A stretch of DNA of 64,000 bases from Amanita rubescens (lineage: Eukaryota; Basidiomycota; Agaricomycetes; Agaricales; Amanitaceae), in contig WION01000280.1 in assembly GCA_015039365.1 (NCBI GenBank), positions 1 through 64,000 on the forward strand, in the 5' to 3' direction. The position numbers were made by a program, and so were the translations under genes. Within the stretch, counting starts at the first letter, position 1. Each line of letters begins with the position of its first letter. The notes under the pieces were generated by a model that worked only from the letters and a program-made list of their open reading frames with translations, ran no database searches and was not told the DNA's origin. This document shows positions 13,601 to 26,058 of the stretch, piece by piece.

Positions 13601-16600
13601 TCGTTAGATATAATGCAAGAACGGATTCGGTACATCTCGGAAAATCACACGTCGCCTGAGGCGCTAGTCATCGCTCGATCCTTGGTTCCGCTCATGAATG
13701 ATCCAAGTTTTGTTTGTGCCGGTTTTACCATCGACCGCTCCTTGCGCTGGTTACCAACGGAGGCCGGTGGTCTTGTCAGCTTGAACGAATGCATTCATTG
13801 GGGACGTCGTGATACTGACCTGTTCGATGAAGTTCTCACCACTCTCGACAAATCTTTTACAATTACACCATCTTTCCGGGATCTGCTAAGCTGGGACAAG
13901 CCTCTTCCTTTGGAGGTCCTTACGAAACAATTGGACCGTGTTCTTGGACAACCAAATTCCGATTCGCAATATCGCAAAATCAATGAGATTATAAGAGAGC
14001 TTGCGAGTCGCCCGCTCGGAGATGCAGACGTTGAAGCTATACAGGCAGCTGCCGCTGGACGGCCTTGGGTACCTACCAAATCTGGCACGCTGGCGCTACC
14101 CTCCAGTGCCGTGTTTGGCACACCTGGTTCGAGTTACTTTCACGAAATTTCCTTCTCGAAGGCGGAAAAGAAAATCTATACGTTCCTTGTAAATATGGGA
14201 TGCAATGAACGGTATGTTGTTACCGTGACCAGGAGCGGAGTCATTGACAATCGAGTCAGGCCTCCGGCATCAGCGATTATTAGCGAACCTGATGCCCCAC
14301 GCGAAAATCCAGGAACGGACAGAAGCAGCGTTCAGCAACCGGGGCAGTCATTGGAAATACCTGATTCAACAACAGACAAGGAACGTGCCTCCAGCGATGC
14401 TCAGCTCGTTCGCACCCAGGCTGGTTCTCTGGTGGACGACTTCCCACAGCTCCCGCAACAGGTGAGAAGGAAGAGGAACCTGAAAGTTGCAGCGTCATCA
14501 CCACCATCACCTACGTTGTCTGAACAACTTTCCGATGACGATAACTCTATGGATAGGACCATTTCCAAACCATTGAGCCAGATGGTGAGAACATCGCGTC
14601 CCATATCAACGCTTAAAAGCGAGATGAGTATGGTAAAGTGGCGGCAAAAACAAGGAGGACAAAGCAAAGGTAAGAATCGCAATTTTTTTGGTGGATATGT
14701 TGGCGCTGATCAGTATATATTCGTCTCCATACCACATTCGCGAACGTAGATATCCAACAAGACTCTATCTCGTTTCGCCCCTTCGTGTCAACTGCACAAC
14801 ATAAGCAGAGCAGGCCTAATACGGTGCGTTATTGTTGTCGACATAATTCACCTTTTTAAGCGTGAGCCTCGCAGGCTTTAGATAGGCTACCTTCGTTTCC
14901 CAAGCTTAAATCCACAGCCAGTTTAAAATCTTCTAGCGTGGAGCGGAGCAATCCACTACCATTTTCGAAAAGTCTGCTGGAGGAAATGAACGAAGAACAT
15001 TTCGAGTTCATGGCAGGCGCTGCCCTAGACGCGCCTACTACTGAACGTCAATGGGCGAAAATGGTTTTTCAGGAGTCGTTATTGGTTATTTCCAGCTGCG
15101 AGAAGAAGCATGATCAAGCGAAATCTGCAGTGCGAGGTATACCAACAGCAGGAAAATGGTTCCTCGAAAGACCTGAATACCGCGCATGGAAAGCGGGAAT
15201 GTCATCCTCCCCTCCACTTTTGTTGACGGGTATCCGTGAGTAATATCAACCTCTCATGCGCTGTTTATGTTGACAAGTTGCGGTATCGACCAGCGGGCTC
15301 GGGTAAGACAGTTATCAGGTATGAACACTTGTATTTGCTCCGGCGAACAACCTAATCTAATTACCACTTTCTTGTGCAGCTCAGTTGTGATAGACGACCT
15401 ACGAGGAAGTGAACGGCCTGTAAATGCGGTGATCTTTCTGTACTGTGAATCTCCCGATCATACCAAGTACGACACGGAGTCTTTCCTTGGCAATCTCTTT
15501 GGGCAACTTCTGCTTCAACTTCCCCAATCCGAGTACTCTGCGGTCGACCGCTTAGTCAGATTATACAACGCATTTCAACCCTTTGACTTTGAAGATCTAA
15601 TAATAAATATCTCTCGCGATTATGAAAAGGTTTTTGTCGTTATCGATTCAATAGATGAATGTAAAGACCCCGTCGATCTTCTGGAAAGCCTCCCAGACAA
15701 CTGGCATCTATTCATCACATCTTTGAGAAAACACCCTGTCAGAGATGCATATGCAAATTTCAATCGAGTTGTAATCAACTCTATGGATACTACAGCCGAT
15801 ATACGACGGTTCGTTCGGTTGGAGGTCAGAAAAATCGAGGTTAAAAACCCCAAGTTGGCAAGATATATCGTAGATAAGTTGACTTTAGATGCCCAGGGAA
15901 GGTGGGTCCTGGTTTCTACCTCTAATTGTATATCCTCACTCTAGACTTCACAGCTTTTTTTGGCCAATTTTTCATATGCGACAGCTTCGGCGACTGCGGA
16001 CAGAGCATCAGATTCATGGATCTCTCGAATGGCTACCGCAAGGCATGGATGATCAATTGCCCAGAGCTTTGCGGTTAGAGAGTGAGAACCAGGTCTGGGG
16101 AAGAACCGGACACGTCATACGTCTAGTTCGACTTGCGGTGAGACCCATGACAATCCCGGAGTTAGCAGAGGCATTGGGAACTGCCGAATCAAACGGGCAA
16201 CAGACATCCGGTCTTAACGCTGTACACATGGATATGGATATGCTCATTGACGGTTGTTCCGACCTTATTCGTATCCCAGCCGATAAGCAAAGGCAACCTG
16301 ATTTTATCGTACCTGCTCCCTCTCTCAAGGTTTTTTTGTTTGGAGGCGCCGGACACAACGAAATTGCCAAGCTATGCTTAACCTATCTCAAATCTAAACT
16401 AGCGGATTATCCACCAGCAGTTCTTGCACGGACCTCCGATCATCCTTTTATGAGGTATGCTGTCACTGGATGCCTCGATCATATTCGCGCTTCCGGAATG
16501 GACTCGTTGGAAACAGAATTTCGAGCTTTTTTTGCTCCAGGCTCGAAAACATTCGAAGGGTGGTGTCGTCTGTACAAGAAGCAACTCGGAAAGTTCGCAA

Positions 16601-18006
16601 CTTTTGGCGTTGGGAAGCACATTGAACGTCTGGATTGCGCCCATCTTGCGGTCTGGTTTAACCTTCCCGTGATATTGCGCAAGTTCAGTGCCGCCGAATT
16701 GGCGGCAAAAGATTACAGAGGGTTGAACACGCTACACGTCGCAGTTGGAATACCTGGCTCCCTTGCCGCGATTGATTGTCTACTAGATAAAATAGACATC
16801 AACAGTCTCAGCAGATACGGCGACACCGCGCTCCACATTGCTGTTTCGCATTCGGAAAATCCGGAGATGGTTATTCGACGATTTTGGCGGGCAGATGTAA
16901 ATGTACATGCAAAAGACAGGGCAGGACGAACGGCTTTGCATCTATTGATTCTGAATCCTGAACGTGCTTTGTTATGTATGGCTACGCTACTTCAGAGCGG
17001 AGCCAACGTCAATGCTCTTGAAGATGCTTCCTTACGCACGCCCTTGCATTTAGCTGCTGCGGCGCGTAACTATGTGTCCAACAGGCGCTTCACAGGCCCT
17101 GAATGCCAAGGATCAACTGCCAGGGATTACGAGAAAATAATACGTGTCTTGTTGGATAATGATGCAGATATTGAATCACAGGACGAGGCAGGCAATACCC
17201 CTCTTCACATTGCTTCCGAAAATGTGAACGCCTCAGTCGTAAAGCTATTGCTCGAAAGAGGGGCATCAGTTATTTCTCGTAACAAGCACGGTAGTATGGC
17301 AATCCACTTGGCTGTTGGGAATGTGGTACCGGATTCATTCATGATCCGATTTCGTCTTCAGGAAATTCGTGATCAAGAACTCACCGTTCATGCGCTTCTC
17401 GATCACGGTGCAGACGTTAATGCCACGATTCAAAATAGCCAAACACCATTACACCTCGCGGCACGTTCTCGTTGCGAGCTCTGTATTTTCAATGCCCTTC
17501 TACAAAAGGGCGCAGCGGTAACCGCAAATGATGATGATGGCGTTACAGCGTTGCATCTGGCAGTAAAGATGGCCCCAATATCAAATGTAAACGAACCTGA
17601 AGGTCATTGGCGTATTTCTTGGATCGCATGCAGACAGATCATCAAATTTTTGATCGAGAATGGCTGCGACCCGAGCACGTTACATGGCATAGTCGAGAAA
17701 GTCTGCCAATTTTTAGAGAGCCATTATCCCGACATTGTCACGACTCGAGATGATGAACTGAAGCCAGATCATCCCTCCGTCACTTGGTTTAAAGATGTTG
17801 TGATATTGCTTTGTTCCAATGGAGCCACTGTTAGTTCAAAGACCAACCGAGGTTATGATATCCTACGCTTTGCAATGGAATCCTGGGCTTCTTGGATTCT
17901 CGAGAATCATCAGATTCTTGCAGCAAGACGACGTTCAGACGATATGTCGCTGATAGGAACATACTTAGCGTGGTCGGATATTGCTAAGTTAATACCCCGC
18001 AACTGA
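10646..18006 (+). CDS. GHKL (sacsin/HSP90-like) ATPase - NACHT - ankyrin fusion protein
   Basis: Predicted giant NLR-like protein of about 2288 residues. Exons: 10646-10771, 10817-10938, 10988-11029, 11076-11821, 11875-14669, 14750-14823, 14875-15235, 15294-15318, 15380-15901, 15954-18006. Residues about 25-300 form a GHKL ATPase of the sacsin/Nov type: N-box ELLQNSDDA, G1-like VLDMG, G2 IGKYGVGF. A 900-residue middle region with no recognised domain follows, then a Ser-rich linker, the NLR linker TAGKWFLERPEYRAWK, Walker A GIPGSGKTVIS (about 1421), Walker B VFVVIDSIDEC, a winged-helix-like part and about eight ankyrin repeats (about 1850-2150). Every junction from exon 3 onward keeps phase, so a single gene is likelier than two adjacent genes. 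Oddity: exon 3 needs one more A (TAAATCGG where TAAAATCGG would keep frame); as written the required frame begins with TAA. This is either a disabling mutation or an assembly error. It lies tail-to-tail with the next gene. Confidence 0.75.
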
Positions 18007-18081
18007 CAGACAATACATTTGTACACATAGCTCTTTCGTACATCGTATATGCGCATAGCGTCCGTTGGAAATGCCTACTGA

Positions 18082-21000
18082 CTATAGCTTAGAAATTCTG
18101 GTCCACTCTGTGAACAGAGAAAGTAACACTGTTCGTTTGGCCGCGATAGATGGATGATGGGCACGAATCCACGAAGCCCAGGATCCAGTTATAAATGATA
18201 AAATGTCTTGACCCTCGTCGTTCCTATGATTCACCTTTGCACCATTAGAACAAAGCAGCTTCTTGACATTATCGAACCACATTGTGGAGGGGTGTTCCGG
18301 CTCCAAGTCATCTTCAAAAACCGTCGCCGAAGCGCTGGTAATGACATCTGCGTATTTGGTGCCTATAAGATGAAGAACTCCTTGTGCGGTTTGATGCAAT
18401 GACAGCCGATCACTTTCATCTGTCACCAGCTTGCAAACTATCTGTCTAAACGTCACCCATGATATACGCCATTGATCCGGCGGATCATTCGGGTTTAAGA
18501 TTGGCGCTACTTTGGCGGCAATTTGCAAGGGTGTGTTGCCTTGTAAATCTACTGAATCGATAATAGCACCACGGTCGATCAGGAGGGAGAAAATGGGTTC
18601 TTTGCAACACGACAATGCCGCTAGGTGCAGTGGAGAGTTTCTGACGTCATCATTAACGGGTAAATTGGCAGGTGCGGCGTGGCGAAGCAGAAGAGCTACA
18701 GTCAATTCTTGGTCTCTTTGTTCTGGAGTCGTAAAAACATTCCGCCGATTCGTCGGCAAGTTACTTGAAATTGCAAGATGAAGGGGTGTACACCCCTCAT
18801 CGTTAACGGCATTCACGTATGCTCCCTTGTTTAAAAGAAATTCTACCGCAAATGCGTTGACGCTATTTGCGGCGAGGTGGAGAGGAGTGTTTCCTACTTC
18901 ATCTCTAAACAATACGTCCGCACCGTGGACTAGCAAAATCTTCATAGCCTGGATGTAATCTTCGGCGGTAGATGTCTGACGGTCTAACTGCGAGGACGTT
19001 CTGCTCACTACATATTCGGGAGCAGAGGCTGCAATATGAAGAGGTGTGCATAGTGACCTGTCTCGAGCATTGGGATCGGCGTGACTTTGCAACAACGGAA
19101 CAATGCATGGCATGGCGCGCCCAGGATTCAACATGGCCAAATGTAGAGCCGTCCGTCCCTCGCTATCCATCGCGTTCATCTCCGCACCCGCTTCCCAGAG
19201 CCGCTGAATGACGGCCTTCCCATGGGCCTGGAATTGAGTGATTGCGACATGGAGGGCGGTTTTTCCTTCTTTACTAAGTTGACCGACGTCAACCTTGTCT
19301 AGTAACTGATCGATGACCGAAATGGAACTCGATATATCCATCGCGACGTGTAGAGCACTCAGTCCTCTATAGTCCTCTGCGCAGAGTTGATCATCGCTGA
19401 AGTGTGGAATGATCATTGGAAGATCAAACCAGACGGCAAGATGTGCTGGATCAAGGTGTTCCAAGTGGTCTAAAACCTTTGAAGATGCAAAACTTCCTGA
19501 CCACCTAGCGAATAGGTGCCTCCATATTTCGAACGTGGCCGCTTCTGGAGCTAGGAATTGCTGGAATTCCCTTGCTAACGCATCTGTCCCAGAGGCCCGA
19601 ATATGTTCAAGCCAGCCTGCAACAGCATATGCCGCAAAGGGATGACGAGATATCTCAGATAAGACGGAGCGATAGCGCCTCATGGCTTTGAGCTTCAGAT
19701 AAGACAAGCAAAGTTTTGCCAGTTCGGTGTGCACGCTAGAGCGATGAAGAGCATAAGTCTTCATCGGTTCGAAAAGCTTTGCTGGGTCAGCTAGCATGAA
19801 GCTTTTGACGAAATCGTGAAATGGAGCAACAATTTCCAACTGTCCTTCTTCCCCCAAGGGAACACAGATGAGAAGATTTGCACAACTGTCAACGAGAAGC
19901 ATGGGATCCCGAACCACGTGTGATAATTCCCATTTATTCGTCATTTCCGCAGTTGCAACACCTTCGGCCAACTCGGGAAGGGTAAGAGGCCTTGTTGCAC
20001 ATAAGACAAACTTGAGAGCAAGGCTAGAGCGCTCAAAACGTTCGCGACGCCGTCGAGAGATCGCTTTTAGCGCCCCTGCAACGGTATCGCAGATCCTCGA
20101 CGGCAATGTGTGCAGGGATTTTTCGATGTCACCTAGTGTATCCGATTCTCGGAGTTGCTCGATATGACAGGCGGGCCAAAGAAAACTGAAAATATTGAGA
20201 AAGAGTAGATTATGATCCACCAATACTTACGTTCCTTGCGCGCCTGAGGTCAACTTTTGAACAATGGATTGAACAACTTTCTCGTCGTGGACTCCGATGC
20301 GTTTTGTGATTCGTTCAGCTTCCAACCTAACAAACTGCTGCACGTCATGGGCGATATCATCTGCGCGAATTGTCAGTTGGGTATGATCTCGGAAATATTC
20401 TCGAATATCGCGATGATGCCGGCTAGTGACAAAGATGTACAGCTCCGTTCCCAGCTCCTTGAGAATGGGGAGGAACTGAGGGAGACAATCACATTCATCT
20501 AACCCATCAATTATCACAAACGTCTTCCCGATCTCTCGAGATACCTGCATGATACACTTCGCAAAGTCAGAGTAGCAAAAGAGGTGCAGTTTCGTGAACT
20601 GTTCGCGTAGTTTATTTTCGGCGTCTGATTTTCGCGGTGCTCTCTGCAAGAGTTGGCCTAGAAGACTGCAGAGGATGTTCTTCGGATCACGTTTTCTGTC
20701 ATCTTTCCGGTCACAGAAGCAGAAAATGACGGGGAATTGATGGCCTTTTTCTCTTTCAACATTGGCGATAACGATAGAGCTGCGCGGCGAAACCATATAA
20801 TTGAGAACGTACAAACATAACTTGCGCCATACCTGAGTACAGTCTTTCCCGAACCGGCTAATCAAATGACATCTGAGACTAATTGTAGGGAAGAATAACG
20901 ATTTAGCACATACGGACACCTCCCAACCATAGCAAACGCGACGCTGACAGTCCCTCTTTCCATTCTATATATTCTTTCTTTTTAAGAAGCCATCGTCCCG

Positions 21001-21240
21001 CTGTTGGATGTGCAACTCCCCGTACTGCTTCAAACCCATCTTGATAGTCAATTGAGCAAAGATTTTTTACAAATTCTAATTCGAGAATTGGTCAAAAGCG
21101 AGAGCTCGCTGCATGAGGATAACCTCACCATCTAGTTGAACTATGAAGTCTCCTGCAATGTCGTAGAACACGGATCCGATCAAAGCCAATTGTTGGACTT
21201 CCGAGACGTCCCCAAGGTCGAGAGTACGGTTATTTGGCAT
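18082..21240 (-). CDS. NACHT-ankyrin STAND NTPase (NLR-like)
   Basis: Predicted signalling NTPase of the fungal NLR-like class, 981 residues. Exons on the minus strand: 21129-21240, 20920-21075, 20833-20857, 20231-20779, 18082-20185; phases agree. Start MPNNRTLDLGDVSEVQQLA at 21240 precedes a linker with TAGRWLLKKKEYIEWKEG. Walker A is LGAGSGKTVLSS (residues about 88-99), Walker B TFVIIDGLDEC (about 185-192). A motif TSGAQGT then leads to FLWPACHIEQLR and a winged-helix-like region (RPLTLPELAEGVATAEM). Ankyrin repeats occupy roughly residues 530-830 (several TPLHLA units). No N-terminal effector domain is recognised. The 25-nt exon carrying the P-loop is the same size and phase as in the GHKL fusion gene. 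It ends only 75 bp from the 3' end of that gene, in opposite orientation. Confidence 0.87.
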
Positions 21241-21539
21241 GGGCGCACGTTGACGCCGTAGTGCGCCGTTTGGCTGTCAACAATGTCATGGGTATTGATC
21301 AGAGTTGCGCCACGTGCCAACGGCCTTAGCCTAATAATAATATTAATAACACGTGGATGTGACTGCTTCAAGTTTGACATTTTTTTTACAACTTGAAATA
21401 AGGTGTGTTTTTACCCATTCTCTGACGACTCTTTATGCAAAAAGTCCCTGAAGGAGTCCCTAATTTTGTTGAGGATGCAGATCGCTGGTCTTCAACAGAT
21501 TCAAAATGGGGTAAAGCCTGAGAAGTCTTGGACGAGGCG

Positions 21540-24500
21540 ATGCTCTACTTTGGGTCTACGCCGGCGCCTTGGGTTGTAATCTGGCACTGCATGGCGTTTT
21601 CTGCATCTAGCCACTTTGCAATTAGCGGTAGCGAAATCACTAACATTTCTGGAAATTACTACACTATCAACACTGGTATCGGTAAGCCTCAATTGCTTAT
21701 CCATCCTTTTTCAGTTTGTCTAAATTTTTTCGTCTAGGGGACGCTCTCGAGGACTTTCACCGATTTCTATCGTTCGTCAATTGTGATGCGAAACACAGGA
21801 AAGTGAGATCTGCTATCAGGATGGGGACCCTCGCAGGGGAGTGGCTTCTGCGACATGAAGCGTATACGATGTGGAAGGAAGAAACGTCGTTAACGCGCCT
21901 TCTTTGGATAAAGGGCGTACGTGAGTCCATCGCTTACAGTCAAACGATTTATTGCTACCACGCACATATAGCAGGTGCAGGGAAATCAGTTCTTAGCTCG
22001 GTTATCATAGATGACCTCCGCAAAATCCAGAACCCGCGTCTGGCGGTTGCATTCTTCTACTGCGAACTCCAAGATCCTCTAAAACGTGACCCGACAAATG
22101 TCCTAAGCAATTTGCTTGCTCAACTTTTACGCAAAGTCTCTCGAGGCAAACCAGCCGTCACCAATTTACTCAAACAATGTCCAAATCCTCAATCCGTTCA
22201 CGACTTCGATCTGACAGAGCTTATCTTGGAATTCGCGCGAGAGTTTGATAAGACCTTCGTCGTGATTGATGCCGTAGACGAATGTGACAATCTTGCCGAG
22301 TTGCTACCAGCTCTGACAACTCTGGCGGTGGAAATCAACGTGCTCGCTACTGGTCGCGACAATTTTCAAATTCGCAACGAGTTTCAGGGGCACGGAAAAG
22401 TGATAATTGGACGAGACGATATCAACCATGACGTGCGGAGGTTCGTCGAAACGGATGTGAGGCACGTCAAAACTCGGGATCCACAGCTACTTCAGGACAT
22501 TATTGATAGGTTGATCTCCGGTGCACAAGGAACGTAAGCAGTATCTATCCGTTTTACATCTTTTGATATCCAGACCTTTCTCTTCAGCTTTCTATGGCCC
22601 TCGTATCACATGCGGCGATTGAGAAAGTTGCGGACAGATTACGATATACGAGAAGCTTTGGACGACTTACCCCACGGAATGGAGGACACGTTATCTAGGG
22701 CTCTCGAAACCATTGATGCGCATCCTAATTCAGACCGCCTTCGTCGAGTGCTGCGACTGGCTATATACGCAGTACAACCTCTCACGCTGTACGAATTAGC
22801 AGAAGGCGTCGCGACAGCTGAAATGACCGACGTATGGGATCCAGCGCGCGTCGTGACGGATCCAATATCCCTCATCGACGATTGCGCAAATCTCCTCGTC
22901 TGTGCTCCTAGCAGTACTTTTCCACATCTACCTTACGTGGTTATTCCTTTTCACGCGTCGGTCAAAGAATTCCTCGCGAACCCGGCCAGGATAACCCAGC
23001 CGTTCCTCAGATATGCTCTGTACCCGCAGAGTGTTTTACATTGCGATTTGGCAAGATTGTGCTTTTCTTATCTCAAACTGAGGTGCGAGGACGAAGGAAT
23101 TGCGCTAGGGAAAGGCTCGAAGACACCGTTCGCCCAGTATGCTGCTGAAGGATGGGTAGAGCATATACGTGCTTCGGGATCGGATGTGTTAGTAAGGGAG
23201 TTCCGGGAGTTTGTAGCCGCCAGATCCACAACGCTCAAGGTGTGGGCCGCACTTTACGAGGAACTAGGAGCGCTGCAGCTTTACGACAAGAATGGCGTCA
23301 AGGTTGAGCTTCATCTCCTCACTCCCGGCCACCTCGCCGTCAGACTCGACCTTGCGATGATGATCCCACATTTTTGTACTGCAGAACTCATGGCTGAAGA
23401 TCACAGAGGGTCAACACCACTATGCGTCGCTGTGGAAAGATCTGCCTCCCTAATTCTTCTCGACAACCTTTTGAAGAGGGTGGACGTTAATCAAATCAAC
23501 CGCGACAGTGAAACGGCCCTTCATGTCGCTGCGTCCACCGAAGACGTCCGGAATTCAGAAGCTATCATTCACCGGCTTTTGGTGGCTGGTGCAAATCCAC
23601 ACTTTCAGAACGACGAGGGACAGAGTGCACTGCACCTTCTGATGAACAATCCCATGCGAGCGTTGTCATGTGTATCCCTCCTGCTACAGCGCGGGGCTGA
23701 TATCCATGCCCGCGATGCGTATTCCCGTACACCACTCCATATTGCGGCCGCTGCTGAAATGTACGATGAGGCTAGACTTTCTTATACAGGAGATGAGAAT
23801 GGGGCGTTGGAAGACTATCCGCGCGTCGCGGAGGGTTATGTAAAGCTCCTGAAAACTTTGCTAGACCATGGTGCAGACCCTCGGTGTGTCGACAGCAAAC
23901 GCGAAACTCCGCTACATTTTGCAGCACGTAACGGCAATGCTTTTGCTGTTGAATTTCTCGTGAATAACGGAGCATACGTTGATGCGAAGAATGAAGGTGG
24001 ATACACACCGCTTCATCAGGTTGTCTCTGATCAAACGCCAAGTCTTTGGTCAAACGATGCCGGGCTATCTCAGAAGCACAAAGACTGTGAACTTACCCTT
24101 AAACATATTCTCCATCACGGTGCAGATGTTAACGCGCGAATCAGAGCCAAGCGTCGCACGCCGCTACATCTCGCAGCACTGTCACGTTGTCAACTGCCCA
24201 TCATTGCTTGCCTCGTAGATGGAGGCGCAAAAGTGAATTGTATAGATAATCATCACATCACTCCCTTGCATCTGGCTGCCAAAATGGCGCCAATATTCGA
24301 CAGTCACAAGCCTCCAGAGGAATGGCAAATTTCCTGGGTAGCCTGTAGAATGATCATCGACATTCTCATCAGGTACACCGCTATCGACGAGAATGAGTGG
24401 GATACGCTGTGCTCACAAGTTGTTCGACTTTTGCGCAAGGGTGATCTGCGCATCAGCCATCGGTTATCGTCGGGAAAAGTGAATCGGACGGAGAAGACGC

Positions 24501-24808
24501 ATGACGCAGCATCGTGGTTTAATGGCGTTTTAAAACTGTTGTGTTCTAAAGGAGCATCCGTGAACGCCCGTAACGATCGCAATCACAACGTCTTGCAATA
24601 TGCGACGTTGTTTTGGGCGTCGTGGATCTCCAAATATCACGCGTCGCTGCTCTGTGATAACGTCGTTTGGGGCCCAGACGAGATGACCAAGGAAGCGGCA
24701 GAGGTGGAATGGTCTCGCATCTTACATTCGATGAATCCTAGGATGCATGGTCGACCGTATGTAGGCTCGCAGATACCGTCACACAAGAGAAGACGATTTG
24801 GAAAATAA
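21540..24808 (+). CDS. NACHT-ankyrin STAND NTPase (NLR-like)
   Basis: Exons 21540-21681, 21738-21920, 21972-22533, 22588-24808; 1035 residues from the ATG at 21540, or 1018 from the ATG at 21591, which may be the true start. The N-terminus carries FAISGSEITNISGNYYTING-like beta-rich sequence (actual residues end YTINTG). Then come the linker AGEWLLRHEAYTMWKEE, Walker A GVPGAGKSVLSS (about residue 110), Walker B TFVVIDAVDEC, GAQGT, FLWPSYHMRRLRKL, a winged-helix-like part (QPLTLYELAEGVATAEM) and ankyrin repeats from about residue 570 to 870. The C-terminus is basic (SHKRRRFGK), compatible with nuclear targeting. Unlike its two neighbours it has no intron after the P-loop. It is the intact relative of the broken copy at 8763-9760. 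Confidence 0.87.
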
Positions 24809-25400
24809 TTGGTGAGCGATATTGATTCGCGCTTTGATACTTAACGAACGTCTTTCTGCAGGTGATATACTCGCTCTACATTTCCGATGTCCGTTGGATC
24901 CAGGGCAGGACAGGTGCGCAACGCCGTGGGCCGGCGTAAGGGAGTACATATTGATGCTTGTAATCATGACCGAAGATAAGCACAATTGCATGTCCATTTC
25001 GGGGTCAACGGATCTGGACAGGCCTCACAGCGTGAGAAGCTTCTGCCAGTGCATATGCACGTGGTTACAGAATAGACGCTCGTTACATGAGGCTTACAGC
25101 CGTTTAGGCTTCAATGAACGATAACCAGATGTCCGTTCAACAACCCCACAAATGAACCTTAACGGATGTACACTGAATGAGATTGCAGGACACTACATAC
25201 ACATTCAACGAGATGGCAGTGAGTATAGTAGACTTGGTCGGACTCAGGCTTCTTATTCACCGCTTCATAGCTCAGCGAGATGGTAAGCATAGGCTTGATC
25301 GTGTGCAGAATTCTCACCAATGTTCCCGTAATTCAACGAGGCGGTAGGTATATGGATTCGATCAAGCTTATGTATCTCACTAGCGTCTCTGCTCGAACTA
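24809..25400. other. intergenic with short degenerate tandem repeats
   Basis: No gene recognised. Three related units of about 64 bp begin near 25203, 25268 and 25331. They share CARCGAGATGGYA followed by a donor-like GTRAGY/GTAGGT stretch and a CTTGRTC/TTCGATC tract. Confidence 0.4.
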
Positions 25401-25404
25401 GAAT

Positions 25405-25862
25405 TGAAGAAGCTCGCTGAGGAGGATCACGCGAAATTGGGGAAGGTGAAGGATGCGACAAACGCATATCCGGCTGCTGGACAATGGCTACTCCAACGCG
25501 AAGAGTATAAAAGTTGGAAGGAGGGGTTATCAACGTGGCTTGCTATGGTTAAAGGGCACACGTGAGTGTTGGATCGTTGAACGTTGCATAAATCGTTTGA
25601 ACGTTCTTTCAATAGCCGGTGCGGGGAAGACAGTTCTCAGGTACAATCCATCTGCCTGAACCATTGTTGTTCATACGAATGCGATATACTCTCCGCGCAG
25701 CTCTGTCGTAATTGGCGGATGTCAAAAAGACCGCAGGATGTCACATTATCTATGGTTTCTGTGACCAAAAAGAGGACAAAAAACGTCATCCAACGGATCT
25801 GCTCGGTAGTCTATTGAGCCAGCTTTTGCAGAGTGCTCCAAACCCAGAAGCCGAAAACACGC
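25405..25862 (+). pseudogene. truncated NACHT gene remnant
   Basis: Contains the NLR linker (AAGQWLLQREEYKSWKEGLS, 25469-25530), an intron-like stretch, the P-loop exon encoding PGAGKTVLS (about 25619-25640), and a following exon with FCDQKEDKKRHPTDLLGSLL and SQLLQSAPNPEAEN. The sequence then breaks at about 25862 into unrelated DNA. The frame is lost once before the P-loop (SWKEGLS and LLWLKG lie in different frames), and Walker B, winged helix and ankyrins are absent. It resembles the gene at 18082-21240 more than that at 21540. Confidence 0.8.
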
Positions 25863-26058
25863 TTCTATCGCTTGATAGCCTCGGCGCGGCTTAGAAAAGA
25901 GTTTGCGATACGACGGTGTATGATCGACTCATGCGCACCGATGATCATGGCGAGGGTTACTCTGCAAATAGCGGATTCCAGTACAAGGCGACTGAGGGAC
26001 CCGCTTCTGTTAACTCGGATGGCAAGGCTCGGCGAAGCGATCCTGTTGAGGCCGTATT
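25862..26058 (+). repeat. copy 1 of a ~200 bp inverted repeat (3' flank of secreted-protein gene 1)
   Basis: From CTTCTATCGCTTGATAGCCT to GATCCTGTTGAGGC this segment recurs in reverse orientation at about 34765-34972 with a few substitutions. A shortened form lies near 31322-31362, and a diverged copy follows secreted-protein gene 9 near 58575-58660. Confidence 0.75.

Noticed and set aside
14938..15243. A separate short gene starting at 14938
   Set aside because: The frame continues in phase from the upstream exons, and its apparent stop (TAA at 15241) lies inside an intron that leads to the P-loop exon.
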